This document shows positions 34,823-47,676 of a stretch of 64,000 nucleotides of DNA, piece by piece. The translations under genes were made by a program, and so were the position numbers. This DNA comes from Patagioenas fasciata. Lineage: Eukaryota; Chordata; Aves; Columbiformes; Columbidae. Within the stretch, counting starts at the first letter, position 1. Each line of letters begins with the position of its first letter. Below the pieces are notes generated by a model. The model saw only the letters and a program-made list of their open reading frames with translations, did no database searches and was not told the origin of the DNA. The stretch covers positions 120,746,001 to 120,810,000 of the forward strand of contig NC_092520.1 in NCBI RefSeq assembly GCF_037038585.1, in the 5' to 3' direction.

Positions 34823-37800
34823 TGAAAAATCTCTCTTATAAGTTAAGGCCACAGTTTATATTAAACCATGTTATACCTTTAATCGAATCAGCATGTTTGG
34901 GCTGTTGTAAGAACTTCTCTTTTGTTCTGGGACCAACAAAGGAGATAATTTTACAGGGGAGTACACATACACAGGTAAAAATTGTAGGCATGCAACGTGC
35001 ACACAGACTGCTTGTTTTGACACTTGGGTTTGTTGTATTGTTAGTGTACTTGGTCTTCTCACTCAGTGCAGCATAGGACATTTGTGTGACATGTTTATCA
35101 TGTAACGGCAGTGCATGTTCAGACAAGTCCTGGTCTGGCGTAGTCCTGCTGCCAGCCTGTGCCACAGGCCCTGGGATGGAAAGGAGATTATGTGTGGAAA
35201 TGTTTTCTCCTCAGGCCGGGGAGAATGGGGCAGCACTAGGCCTGGCTCAGATCTGCCTGAGGCCATTATCTGCCTGTCCACATTTGTTGTCTTCCTATCA
35301 CAGCAGGCAATGACAGGAGTCGGTCTTGGGCTATTTATAAAAAAGACACTTAACAACATGCAAACGTATCACAGTTTCCCAATAATTAACAGCTGCATCC
35401 CCATTCAGTAACATACATGCATAACCAAAGACAGAGCTGGACCTCCACCACTTTGGGAGCTGGAAGGGGTGGATGGGTGGTGACTCCAGTCTTCTCAGCC
35501 TATTCACACCCTTCACTCCCTGTTGTGCAGCTTCTTGGAGCTACATGGCACCATAGCAGCAATGTGGCCCTCTGTTTTACCCTGTGTTGAAAGGGCATGG
35601 GGGCTTTACTATTCAGTCTACAGGATTTAAGGAAATAGACCTATTTAGAAAGTAGTGAGTGGCATTTCTGGAGGTGAGTGGTGACTTCAAGAATGCAAAC
35701 CACCCGTGGTGACCCTGGTGGGTGAACCACCCATGAGCCACCTGGGGTAGGTGCCCGGCAGAGCATTAAAACAATCCTGCCCACCTGGGATGAAACACGT
35801 GGCAAAACACCTGGCAAAATGCTGCATATGATCTATATGTGACTTCATGCCACCTCCGATCAGGCACAAAACACATCCATTCTGTGGAGCTGACCATGGC
35901 TAGGTAGGTCACGTTGTCCATGTAAGAGAGATGGAGGCTTTCTTGCTGAGCAGCTGCATCCTGAAGTAGGCCAAGTAGGAGAAGAGGACGAGGCGAGCTG
36001 AAAGAATCAATGCAGGAGGTGACAACAGCATTAATCAAAGCTGCCACAATGCCCAGTGCTGAAAGAAAGCCTGAATCCTAATTTGAATCTGTCAACAGAA
36101 GCAGACCAGGAGAAGGATGCCATCACACTCAGTCAGACATATGGCTCCAGGACCATGGCCCAGCCCTTCCAGTCGACTGCTGTGCACCACACTTCCCTTG
36201 GCAGCAAACACAATTAATTGCTCCTCCAATTATTCCTCGCAAGCCTGACAGCTCCAGGGAAGCTTCCAGAGCAGCTGGAGTTTTCTGTGAGCCTCAGAGC
36301 AGAGGGGGATTGCCCACATTTTCTCAAGACATGGTGAAGTTGCCAAGGGATACCCAGAAGAGACCATGTTATGACATGGTCATAAATAGCGGAAGGTGAG
36401 GAACTTGAATTTCTGCCTGGTACTAGTACCGCCATGGCCCTAAATACACTTACCATGCCTGGAAAAGCAGTTGGTTTTACCCAATCTGGCCTAGGAGCTT
36501 CACTCATTTTAGATAGCCCTAACAGCTAGTCAAGCTAGTCCTGGGCCTCATGTTCTTGAGCAAAGGATTTACAGAAAAGTACCTTTAATGCCCTTAGATG
36601 TATGAATCCCTAGTACTCTGAATATTGCATTTGCTCATCATTTGCTTCTCACCCAAAAAGCAACAGCAAGGCAACTGCACCTTTCTGTGTGCCTGCTTGT
36701 AAGAAATAGCTTTGAGTATCCTCTTGTTGTCTAAATGTGTATGTTGGAAAAGTATCCAGAGGCATTTTGGAGTGAAAGACACCAGCAGCACAGGAGCACA
36801 GATCACTCCAATATCTCCTTCCCTCTGGAGGGACACAAACCTGTACCAGCTCCTGTGGGAAAGGACAGCCCTGGTGTCCCTGCACTGGGAGCAGGAGGAG
36901 CAGTGGCATAAACTTGCCCTCTACAGACCCACCACAGCTAGGACATACCTCACAGATTTAAGACACAAATTTAGGTGTTTTCATATAGGTCTGAAGAGCA
37001 GCGATCCTGACCAGATATAGACATCTCTTCTAGTGTGCACTGGACAGTCCTCAGGCTGCTTTGAGGAGATCCTCATTGCCAACAAGGGGAGCTGAGCTGC
37101 TAACTTTGCAGGAGGCACCTGCTTGTGGGCACATAAATTTATGTGTCCCAGTTTGAATCCCAAGAGCCAACAAGGCTGAAGTGTATAAGTGCATCAGACA
37201 GACCTCCATTTGGAGGGTTCCGGAAGGGGGAACCTATCAAGTGAATGAGACATAGGTGATACAGGACTATTCAGTCTTTCCAAGGCAGGGCTGAGAGGCA
37301 GCCCCTATCAGGACTGCCTGTATGGACTTCCTAACCCACCACGTTAACACTCTGTGCTTCACTTTGCAAGAGTTTTCTGAGGCTTTCTTTTCACATGCAA
37401 CCTCTTGAAATATTGATGGGAGGAGTGCTGAATGTGTTCACCTGTCAGTAAGAGAGCTGTAGGTGGGTGGACTGAAGACTACTTGGCTCTCTGAGGCAAT
37501 AGCTGTCAAAGAAACTGGTTTTCAAGGCAAAAATCGTACATAAATGTTGATTTTTACATGTGTATGTGAAAAATAACGTTATTCTTTGCAGTTAATTTGG
37601 CAAAAAACTGGCAGTACATACATTAAAAAAATGAGATCGTGAAACTTCAGCATGGCACAAGTCTTTCCCTTCTAATATATTGTATCCAAGTGTTTGGCTT
37701 GGTTTTATTTTGTAGTCCGAGTTCAGCATATACATTCACTGCAGGGAAAAATTGGTATTTTGAGCAAAAATTTAACTAGTCAAAGAGAAAACACAATTGA

Positions 37801-40800
37801 CGTATGTTTCCCATCTAGTATCCAGGGAAAAAAACAATAAATGTATGAAGAAATCTGGTCTTAAAAAGGTGAAATCTCTGCTTTGACCGTGCTTACTTGG
37901 GAGCCAGTTTCATTTACACAAAGATAGACTAAAATCAAAAGCACAAACTCTTCCTCTGCACAGAAGCAAATCTTCCTGCAGCAGATTCTCTTGCTTTACA
38001 AGAGAGCTACATCTCCCAAAGACATTTTTCCAGCTGTGGGATTCATTTTTTCAACAAGGTGCTGTTCTTACTGCGCCTTATTCCCACACCTTTGTGCTCA
38101 CAAGATAAGTTCTTTTGACTTGTTGTACACGTGCTTAATCAAGTACAGAATAAGACAGCATTTATTCACTATTTTTATAAAGCAATTATGAATGACTCAC
38201 TTGCATGTGATTTGTTCAGTAAGAATTATGAGCCTTTTGCCTCTCTTTTGGTAACATGAGCGAGCTTTGCTTTTTGATTTATAGTTGTTTTCTTGGGAGG
38301 ACCGGTTACATAGGAAAATGATCAAAGACTTGTCTTTTTCCATACCCAATATTTTTGAGGACTGCCCTCTCCCTCCTCTCTGAGTGATGACCCCTCTCAC
38401 CAGAGTAGCTCAACCCCTGTCAGATAAGCATCAGATCTGCTTGAATGCTGGGCACAGCCTGAAAAAATCACAGCAAAAAAGGCTCATGGCTGGGTTTGGA
38501 CCTATTTCATGCAGCTTTCCTTACAGAGCAAAGGGCACTGCAACTCACAGAAGAAACTGCAGAACCAGGGTTTCTTCTGGCAGATGCCATCAATGTCAGC
38601 ACAATTACACCCCCAGGGAACTTAAACATTTTATAAGTGGCAGATATTTTAAAGACTATTTTAAGAAGGTTTCAATAGGAAACATTACTCAGAACACTTG
38701 ATACTCCCTGCTTCCAAGAAGTCAGGAAAGTCTGAATTCCAGCAATGGGTTATTTCCTCTTTGAGGAAAAATGAGTTGGCAAAGATTGTGGATACCAGGG
38801 AGGGAAAGCAGACAAATATTGGTATTATTTTGTCTGAATAGTGTTCATACCCCAAGGAATTGCTTTATTTTTGGACTACTAGCAGTGGAGTTAGATCAAA
38901 TGGAATTCTAAAAGAACCAAGTAGGAAATGTGAAACAATGGCCTGCTTAACACTCCAACAAAAGCTCAAACCCCCATCCTGCTAGCTTTGGTGACGTTGC
39001 TGTTTTACGAAGGGTGAGATGCTGGAGATCAAAGGGCTCTCATTCATTCTAAAAACTGCCTTACTGGGAGCAAGGAGGAGGCTGAGCTGTCAGTGGGGCT
39101 GCTTTGCCAATGGTCCAAATGAAGTCCCTGAGATTTCTAGTGGAGTAATTGCTTATCCCAAATAACAATGTGACAATCTAGTATAAAAACATGACATTCT
39201 ATAAAGCTGCTGTAGAGCTAAATGGCATTTTGTTGTCACTCACTGAGAGCATAAAATGATACATACCATCACAAGAAAAAGTATCACCCAAGTCCAAAAA
39301 GAAAAGCTGGAGGAGCCTTGTTCCTTCAAAAAGGTGAAGTATGTTCAGAGATTATGCAGATTAATACTGGGAGCTGCCCTCTCCCCACCTACCAGCAACT
39401 AGTTTCCAAGTCTGGCAAGGAGATGGAGGAAGGGTAAGAGAGTAGAAAAGCTAAAGCAATGATGTAAAGAATGCCTCTTGATCAACCACTGAAGGGAAAA
39501 CTCTGGACAGCTTGAAGTTTCTGCTGGTTTGCACAAAGTGCTGACAGAACTGTGCTTTCTGCGCTGTGTCACTCAAAGTTCATTGGCACTGGACTGTCTT
39601 CCCTAATTTGTGTTTCTAGTTTAACCACCTGGAAATGTGGGATGGGGTATAACACAGAATGACAAGTGCTTGCACGTTGCTGAATTTTTCTTTTCAGGAT
39701 ACATTTCGATAGATGGACATAAACAAAGGCTGCTGCTGATTTCTCTTTAGAAAGGGCTAGTTACAGTTGACACAGAAACCAACTCTCATCACCTTTGCAA
39801 CAGGCATCCTCTGAAACACGTTTATTCTCATGACTGTAACACATAAGCCTGTGCTGAGGATCAAACACTTCTGCAAGCTTCTTTGCCATCAGCAAGAAGC
39901 CTCGACTGCAAATTCCAAATATGATCCAAATATCCACAAAATATGAAGCTGCTTAAATCTGTTGGGTTTTTTTCAAATCAGTTTTACACAGCAAATTTCA
40001 GATCTGATGTCTAGAAAAAGAAATGTACCATGCAAACCCAAATAACTTGCATGGGTTACACATAGCTCCAGTGAATGTAAAGGAAAGGCCCTGCCTTGCT
40101 TGTAGCCCTGCATGTCTTTCCTTCAAATACTTACCCACCCCAAATTTTCACTGATTACTTCACTAACTCCTTTGCAGGCAAAAATAAAAAAGGCCTTGAT
40201 GAAACGAAGCAGATCTGCTAGTCAACATCAGTATTCTCAAGAATGGATGGGTCCACAAAACCTGTTCTACATACTTTTCGACCATTTGAAGCAAAATTGG
40301 ACAGAACACTTTCTCTGCAAGTGAACAAGATGCTGACACACCAAATAAACAGTTTAAAAAAACCCACCACACAGCAACAAGAATGATTCAAGGTCTGTAA
40401 AATCTAGCTGTTCCATCAAACATGAGGGAGCTCGTTCTGGGTAGTCTGCAGGGTAAGAGGAGGAAATTATTTGTTTACGAGTGTGAGCTGATTGCTTGTA
40501 AGAAGAGCTAGGATGTGAGAAGCCTGTCGCCAGATGAGACAGATGTATATTACGGCTATGACAAATTCACAATAGAAGTCTGCAAAATATCGTAACAGTG
40601 AAAGTAATTACCCATGGTGTGGGGGGGAGGAGTATGTCTTTAAATTTTGAGTTGTTGAAGCGAGACCAGCTATCTTTTCAAAATGATTTGGTTTAGTTAA
40701 AGTGGATGAGAATTTTTAAGTGAAAGTCTATGGATTATGTTATACAAGAGGTCATATTACGCATTCACAATGCCCTTTCCAAATTTAAAATCTATAAATT

Positions 40801-40966
40801 CCTACTGGGAGCACTGGCTTTCACAAGCTGCTGACTTTATGATAAACTCTCTGCTAGGTCTCACATTCTTCATGTTTGGTCTTGGGGGACATCACTGTCC
40901 ATATATTAATTTTGAAAGAAAACTTTCAGCTGACTAGAAATTGAAGGAATAAAATATGCTTTCAGC

Positions 40967-41025
40967 TTAAAAAAACCAAAACAAACAAAGAAACAAAAAC
41001 AATAAAAAAACAACACAAAGCAATA
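40967..41025 (+). repeat. A-rich low-complexity tract
   Basis: AAAAAACC, AAACAAAC and AATAAAAAAAC units form an A-rich, purine/C low-complexity tract. No retroelement body is recognisable upstream of it. Confidence 0.8.
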
Positions 41026-43266
41026 ATTCAGACTGTGTCACCACAGGGAGTCAGATTATTCATTTCTGTAAGAGAAGATAGGCCAAGAGAGGAGGTCAGG
41101 TAGGAGAAGCTTAGCAGGCACCCAGAGTATATTCAGGGTACCCTAGTGCAGCTGTACTACATGAGCTGTGCTGGGACCCCATCTATTTACCCCTCATCCT
41201 GATTTTCACACACTTGCACCAGTTGCAGCCCTTGACCGCAAACACGAGGTCACTGGTGACATTATCCAGTGGCATTTCTTTGCATACAGAGCAAAGAGGG
41301 GAAGAGGTCCCAAGCCAGGGACCAAACCTCTGAGCTGGTTGCCTCCCAGTCTCCGGATGGTTACTGGGATGGACCAGCTGGTACCAGCTGGGACAGACCC
41401 CCAAAGAACAGGGTGCTGAAGCCACAGAGAAAAGCTGGCTGTGCTGCACTCCTTTGGCCAAGACAGAGCTGTGGGAGACCTGAGAGGCTGGAGTATGGCC
41501 AGGTTTGTGACCAGACTGCACCCACATCATGTAGGTCCTTTGTGGTGAACAATGAATACCATCTACCCTCCCCTTCAGAGGATTTGCAGCAGTTGAAACA
41601 CAAAAAAAATAATAGTTTGGAAAACCACCTACATTGCTAAAACAGTAATGTCAAACACAGTGCAGCAGAGCCTGCTTTAACCTTCCCTTCTCAAACGTTC
41701 TTCATTTATTAGGCCTTTGCTTTTTCATCTTCATGAGAAATATCCCCATCTGTTTGGTGGTAATAATTCTAGGTTTCAGTGTTTCTCTCCAAGGTGAAGC
41801 AAAAAGCAAACTATTATTCTGTTCACTGAAGACTAGAAAAATGGCAAATCTTGTAACAAACTATAAGATTGAGATGGGACAGAATCAGTTTCCCTCTATA
41901 TAAAAGATCGATTGGAAAAATAATCTCCTTAAAGGAGCATGTCTGACACTTGTTTTTTTCATTTTCTGGCATTCTCTTCAGAGACTTATTGGGACTGTGG
42001 TTGCTTAAGGTACAAGGACAGTGTAATTTGCCACAGACTAGCAACCCCTTTCATTCTGTAAGGCAAATTCTGTCCTTGTAAATGAATACATCTCCCTTTT
42101 CTTATTTTTTTCCTGCTGCCAACATGCCTGGTTACTTCACGGTTATGTTTGACCCTTTTTCTTTAACTATGAGGCCTCTTGCTTGACTGATTGCCTATGA
42201 ATTTATGTACACAATAAAAAAGCCATTTCTCTTCATATGGGTTAGCTGGGAATGTCCAGATGGGAACTGAACTCCTCCTTAACCATCACCTAGTGGTATC
42301 TTCTTTATTCTCTCTCAGCCCTTTGCCCACTACATTTAACATCAGAAAGGGACCCCCATTTCACCAAGCACTGTACAAATACATAAACCGTCCTTCTGTC
42401 CACAATTCCCACAGGATTTATACAGCTCAGCAGCTTTGCAGGGAGTTAAAGAGACTTCTTCAGCCAACGTAGCTGGAAAATGCATGGAAAATGCTGGAAA
42501 ATGCACGCAGCAACCCACCTCCCTGGCCATGCTGCTTCCTTTTGCTCCATGGACATGGTGAACCTTGTAGAGCTTCATCCTTCTGCTCAGTGCTTCAAGA
42601 CCTCACCAGAGTTGGAGATTGACCTTTTCTTGTGGTTTGGGGAACATTTATTTAGGATTGCTGGGGAGCTGTCTCCCAACTGTTCAGCATTTGAGATGCT
42701 TTGCTACCCTGAATGTCTGGAACCATTTATCGGAAGCGTTTAATGGAAATTTGGACCTGGTGCTCTAGGACCAGGCTGCTCCTGATAGACACAGACTGAG
42801 AAACTGCAAGGTAGCAATTGCCTTGTTGTCCATCATGTTGGGTTTCCATTACCTATAATTTGTAGAGGTAAATACAAGGAAGATGCAGACATTTTATAAA
42901 TAATGACAGCAGTTCTTCTGAAGCCAGACAGGTGCAGATGATTCTTTATGACCCAGGAAAAAGAAAACCAGAGGTAATAAGTATGAATACTGAAATACAA
43001 GCACAGGAGCACATGTGCTATGTCTCACAACAGTACATATTTAAACACTAAATATAATTTGGGGCCAAGTGTTGGGGGATTTTTACATAGAAGACGCTCT
43101 TCCAAAATGTGAGAAAGAGTGACCACTTGAATCTAGAGCTACCAACATAGTTTCTCAAAACTTTCCTGAAGAGAAAAAAGGAAAAATCTGGTGTAAGGGA
43201 CCATTCCTATTTCTGTATTTCTTCCGATGAAAGCAATTTTAGCCATTACATATTTGCAGTGTATAC

Positions 43267-43271
<5 letters not shown>

Positions 43272-43298
<27 letters not shown>
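43272..43298 (+). repeat. Poly-A run (A27)
   Basis: The longest homopolymer in the window, 27 A residues followed by GGGG. It could be the tail of an unrecognised retrocopy, but no AATAAA or coding remnant is seen to the left, so it is called simple repeat. Confidence 0.93.
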
Positions 43299-45210
43299 GG
43301 GGTTTCTTTATAATGTTCCTTTTGTTCTAGTTCAGTCAGCAATCATCTTTTTTCCTGTAGTTTCTTTACATAGATTTTCTCAAAGTAGCATCTGTTTTGT
43401 CTTTTAAAAATTAACTGTGTAAGCACAACAAAATCAGAGAGATGTCAAAGCTGTGGAATTTTCCCTTGCAACCACACAAAGCCAAGTTTTGGGTTACTTT
43501 GTTGCGAGACGATGAATCATCTCAAGTTATGGAATTTGGGTTCAGGTTTGCTAAGGTAGCTATTATGAAGCTCAGCAAAACTATATCCACCTCTGATCTG
43601 TCGCCCTTATGCTTTTCAATTTTTGGAGGGGGAGGGGTGTGTGGGAACCTATAACATCATTATCCAAACTTAAACTTTGCCAGTTACATATTTCAAAGCC
43701 TTCCTTAAATGAATCAGAAGTCCTGTCCTAAACCTTTGACAACTCTGGTCAACAAATCCAAACAGAGCAAAACCAAAAATTTAGGAACAAATGTTCTCAA
43801 AGACAAGTGTTTGCAGTCAGCAAAAGAACACTTAGATACAGTTCTCTGGGTAAATCCTGGCAGATGAACTTAATTAAGGGAATAAAACAATTAAATAGCA
43901 ATATGTGACAAAAATTGGCTAAACTAAAATTCTCTGTAAAATCTCCTTATTAGGAAACAAGAGAATTATCGTTCTGCTGTTTTCAACAGAAGGAAGCATG
44001 GCCTCTTTCTGTATGTGCTCATGGGGCAAAACCAGCTTCTATTCACAGTGGTTCAGCTGGCAGCCCACAGATCATGGGATATTTCTGTGTGCCCCCTGCC
44101 TTCCCCTGAAGAACCTGACAATGTTCAGGATTAAAATGATGCTTTGGCAGCCAATGCTTCCTCCTGTATGGGCAGCACCAGGCTTGGAGTTGACCAGGAG
44201 CTATTGCCTCAACTCCTGGGGGAAAAGGGGTGCAGCCCGCCTGTCTGCATGCTCATGGTTCAGCAAAGAGACAGTCCTTAATGGCTTTTGTCGATCCTGA
44301 GCATGGGAAAAAGGGTGTCTCGAAAGCAGCTCAGGTCACCACATCCCCTCAGCTTTTGGCCAGCTCATGACTCATTGACTGACAGTGAGATGTGTAGCAA
44401 GAAACAAAACCCCAGTTTAATCCTGTCTGTTTTCTCCAGCAATACTGCCCCAGAGAAACCAAGAAATGTGCATCTGTTCTGATCCACATTGTGCAATGAC
44501 TCCTGGCTTTCATTTTGGAAAGGATACTACCTTTCAAACATAAATTATTTGGAAGAGTCCTTCGGAAAATATTTGGTACAAGCTTTTTGGAGGACTTCTA
44601 GGCTTAGGACAATCATGAGCCATGTCCTCCTCAGAGGGCTGGTGGCCAAGAAACCACACCAGGAAGCGTCCCTGTGGAAGCCCCTCAGCTGTGAGTGGCT
44701 GGACACCAGATTAAATGCCCAATATATACTGATTCTACTCCCAAGGCACCCAGGATTAGCCACTCTTGGGGTATAATTGCTGTCCACAAAGATCTGACCC
44801 AGAATGGTCATTTTTTTAACATTCCTAAAGCAATAAGTAGTCAATAGTCACTGAAAGCAGCTTACTTAAATGGCCAATGAAATTTAAAAATTCAGATAGA
44901 CTTCTGTGGATATGAGCTAGTTTTATAATTCTTTGAGGTTATCATTCCAGTTTTATCAAGACAGGATTAATTTTAAAAATCAGGGAATTTTGAAGTTCCA
45001 GAAATAGACAGTGAGAAGTATCCTTGAAAAAATAAACGATTGGATTTCAAATATCGTTGTTGTTGTCATAGTTTTCAAATCTGGCAGGGAATCTAAGACA
45101 TAGTGTCTAATACACTGAAGTCAGAAAAAAAATCCAGAATCTGCAAGAATATGAAAACTTCAGGGCATTAATCTTTAAAAGAAGATAAGAAATATCCTGA
45201 CTTTCCCCTC

Positions 45211-45241
45211 AAAAAAAAAAAAAAAGAGAGAGAGAAAGAGA
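45211..45241 (+). repeat. Poly-A followed by (GA)n
   Basis: An A15 run passing into GAGAGAGAGA with AAAG interruption. A simple purine repeat. Confidence 0.9.
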
Positions 45242-46194
45242 ATTCACAGCAAGTACCACGCAATCTTTTTGGCTCCCAAATCTTCCATCTAGCATGTATA
45301 ATAGGATTAACTTTAATTGCTTCCAGCCTATATCTTTAGATGAAGAACAGGATACCAGCTGGTTGGAACAGAGATACCTCACCAGTCATTATCTATTAAA
45401 AAACTGTCTCACTCACACACCAACTGCACATAAATTGGGTACCTCTTGAGGTCAAATTATTTTACCTCACCAGCTGTCTTAGCATTTCATAAACCTCTGT
45501 CATCCCCAGAAACTGTGCTCAGGTTATTTCATTTGGGCCTGTGTCCTGCAGGATCTGGCATCATGGTAGTAAGTGCTTGACAGCACAGACATGATTAGGG
45601 CCACAGTTTTTAAACGGGGCCATACAGGATTAGTGCCACACTGCTAAGCTTCTCTCAGGACTGAGCCTTTTGTTATTGCCCTTTTCACTGAATTATCTCT
45701 TCCTCCACAAAGGAGACTATTTGTTTCAGGTGGGCTGCTTTTGTCGTTAAATACTGCTCAGATTTAGCAGATAGCAGAAGTACACCTTTGCCTGGCTGTA
45801 GCGTGCCAACCAAAGAGAAAAATAATTCTAGCGAACGAGTTCTCTTAGCCTGAAACCATTCTCTGCACCAGAAAATATTTAAAAGAAGAAAAAACTGTGG
45901 AATGTAAATGGGTAACATTTTGTACTGCTGAAAATGTTTCATATGACCTTATAAAAGGTCCTTTTTTCTCCTGGATGAACACCAATCTCACATATGCAAT
46001 AGAATACTCATCCCTCTTAGAGTAATTTCTTTCTCAAAGAAATTTATCTTTTAATATTGCACTACAGATTCCTTTTCAGCAATAGAACTGGTTATTTTTT
46101 TCTGAAACTAGCAATAGATTGCAATCTGTCCCCCTGCTTTTATTTCTTCGCTTTTCTCCAAAAGTGTTTTAGACCATAGCTGCTTCCAATTCAG

Positions 46195-46210
46195 AAAAAA
46201 AAAAAAAAAA
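46195..46210 (+). repeat. Poly-A run (A16)
   Basis: Sixteen A residues following ATTCAG. Simple homopolymer. Confidence 0.88.
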
Positions 46211-47545
46211 GGATAAGAAATACGGGAAGTGACTTGAGGATTAGAAAAGGATTAAAGGATGTCAGATGTCAAAAGCTCCTACATGATATGAGAGTGAAAA
46301 TCTCAGTCCTAGTCCCTTGGACATCTCTTGGAAGGGGCATCCCACCCCTTGCTTTCCTGCATCTTCTAATTTTGCCATTTGGGGAAGCAAGGGTGTCTGT
46401 CAGCACAGCGTTTCTCTGGCTTAGCCTATGTGATTGTCCCTTTTTCATCCAAACCAAGTCAATTTGTCACTCAGGACAGACCTCTCCACATTCCAGTTCC
46501 TGGGACCGGTGTGCAGTCTGGGGAGATGTCGCGGGCACCCTTGTGCAGTGGATATAAAAGCAGAGCCTTGCTAGGCATGAGGGATGATCTCTTTGCTCAG
46601 CAGCTGGCACAGAAGTAATGGGTACTGCCTTCTGCTCTCTGCAGCTCTGGAAGATGGAAATTTTTGCCTCACATTAGAGTGGTGGTTTGACAACCCTCTG
46701 CACCTCTCCATTAGGCATCTCATAGCAGGGTGAAACCACCCGGCTTCCCGGTTGCAGCTGAAGCCCTCATGCAGAGAAGCTGATGAGGAAAGAAACATGT
46801 TAGGACTTGCAGGGCTCCTGAGGGATCTCCAAGAACAGAGGGTATCACATATTTGCACAGCATGGTGCATGCTGTGATTGCCTCTTTACCCCACCTGCAA
46901 AGCAGCTCTTCAGGAGCAAGCAAATTCACACACCACGATGAGGTCGTAGTCTGGCTGTGGAATTTCTGCAGGTGTGAACAAATTCCTGTGGTTCTGTATC
47001 ACGAGCTTGCCCCAGGCAGCTATCTCCCCAATGCCATATCAATGCAAAAACGAGTGATTACTGCTCTCTGGAACCCAGTTAGCCTCCAGTACCTGAGTAA
47101 ATGATGTAGTGAACCAAGCTACCAATTGAGGCCCTGCTAGGGGAATTTGGCAATGGTATTACAGAAGTAATATATCTATGGGCAATCAGCATTGCAGATA
47201 TACTTGAAATTCCAGAAAGGTTCAAACAAATGGGATTCTCAGCTTGTGCTGAGAACACTAGTAGCACATACACGCCTCTCTGGTGCTCTCTTGCAGGTGC
47301 CAATAAATGAGCTCTCCACAAGAATGCTCCTCCTGCCTTCTGCAGGGCTCACTTGGGATTGGTTTCATGCAGGAAGCGACTTTGAAATATGGCTCCTTCT
47401 CCTGAAAATACAGTCTTTGCCTTATTCTTCCTGTTCAACTTGAGGATGGGACTGTGCTTAAGTGTTGCTTACCTAGGTGTCAGCTGGACACCATGCAAAC
47501 ATGGAGGTAGAAGCAAAGTAGGTGTAAAATGCAGCCCTAGGCAAA

Positions 47546-47676
47546 CACAGAATCTTAGAATCACAGAATGTTAGGGATTGGAAGGAACCTCAAAAGATCA
47601 TCTAGTTCAATCCCCCTGCTGGAGCAGGAACACCTAGATGAGGTTACACAGGAATGTGTCCAGGCAGGTTTTGAAC
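47546..47676 (-). mobile_element. CR1 LINE 3'-end fragment
   Basis: TAGAATCACAGAATGTTAG, then GGATTGGAAGGAACCTC and AGGAACACCTAGATGAGG are the reverse complement of the CR1 3' terminus with a TTCTGTGA-type tail. The element is 5'-truncated inside the region just after the ORF2 stop (about 130 bp remain). It closely matches the first 130 bp of the copy at 32724. Confidence 0.93.

Larger units (their letters stand above)
33977..47545. other. Intergenic region without recognised genes
   Basis: No gene, RNA gene or transposon recognised over about 13.5 kb. Homopolymers and A-rich tracts lie at 40967-41025, 43272-43298, 45211-45241 and 46195-46210. A CTCF-like motif is at 34809-34822. Open frames are short and without motif. 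This is the largest stretch free of recognisable repeats in the window. Confidence 0.6.

Noticed and set aside
43139..43298. A27 run as the tail of a processed pseudogene
   Set aside because: No AATAAA, coding remnant or flanking duplication recognised to the left of the run.
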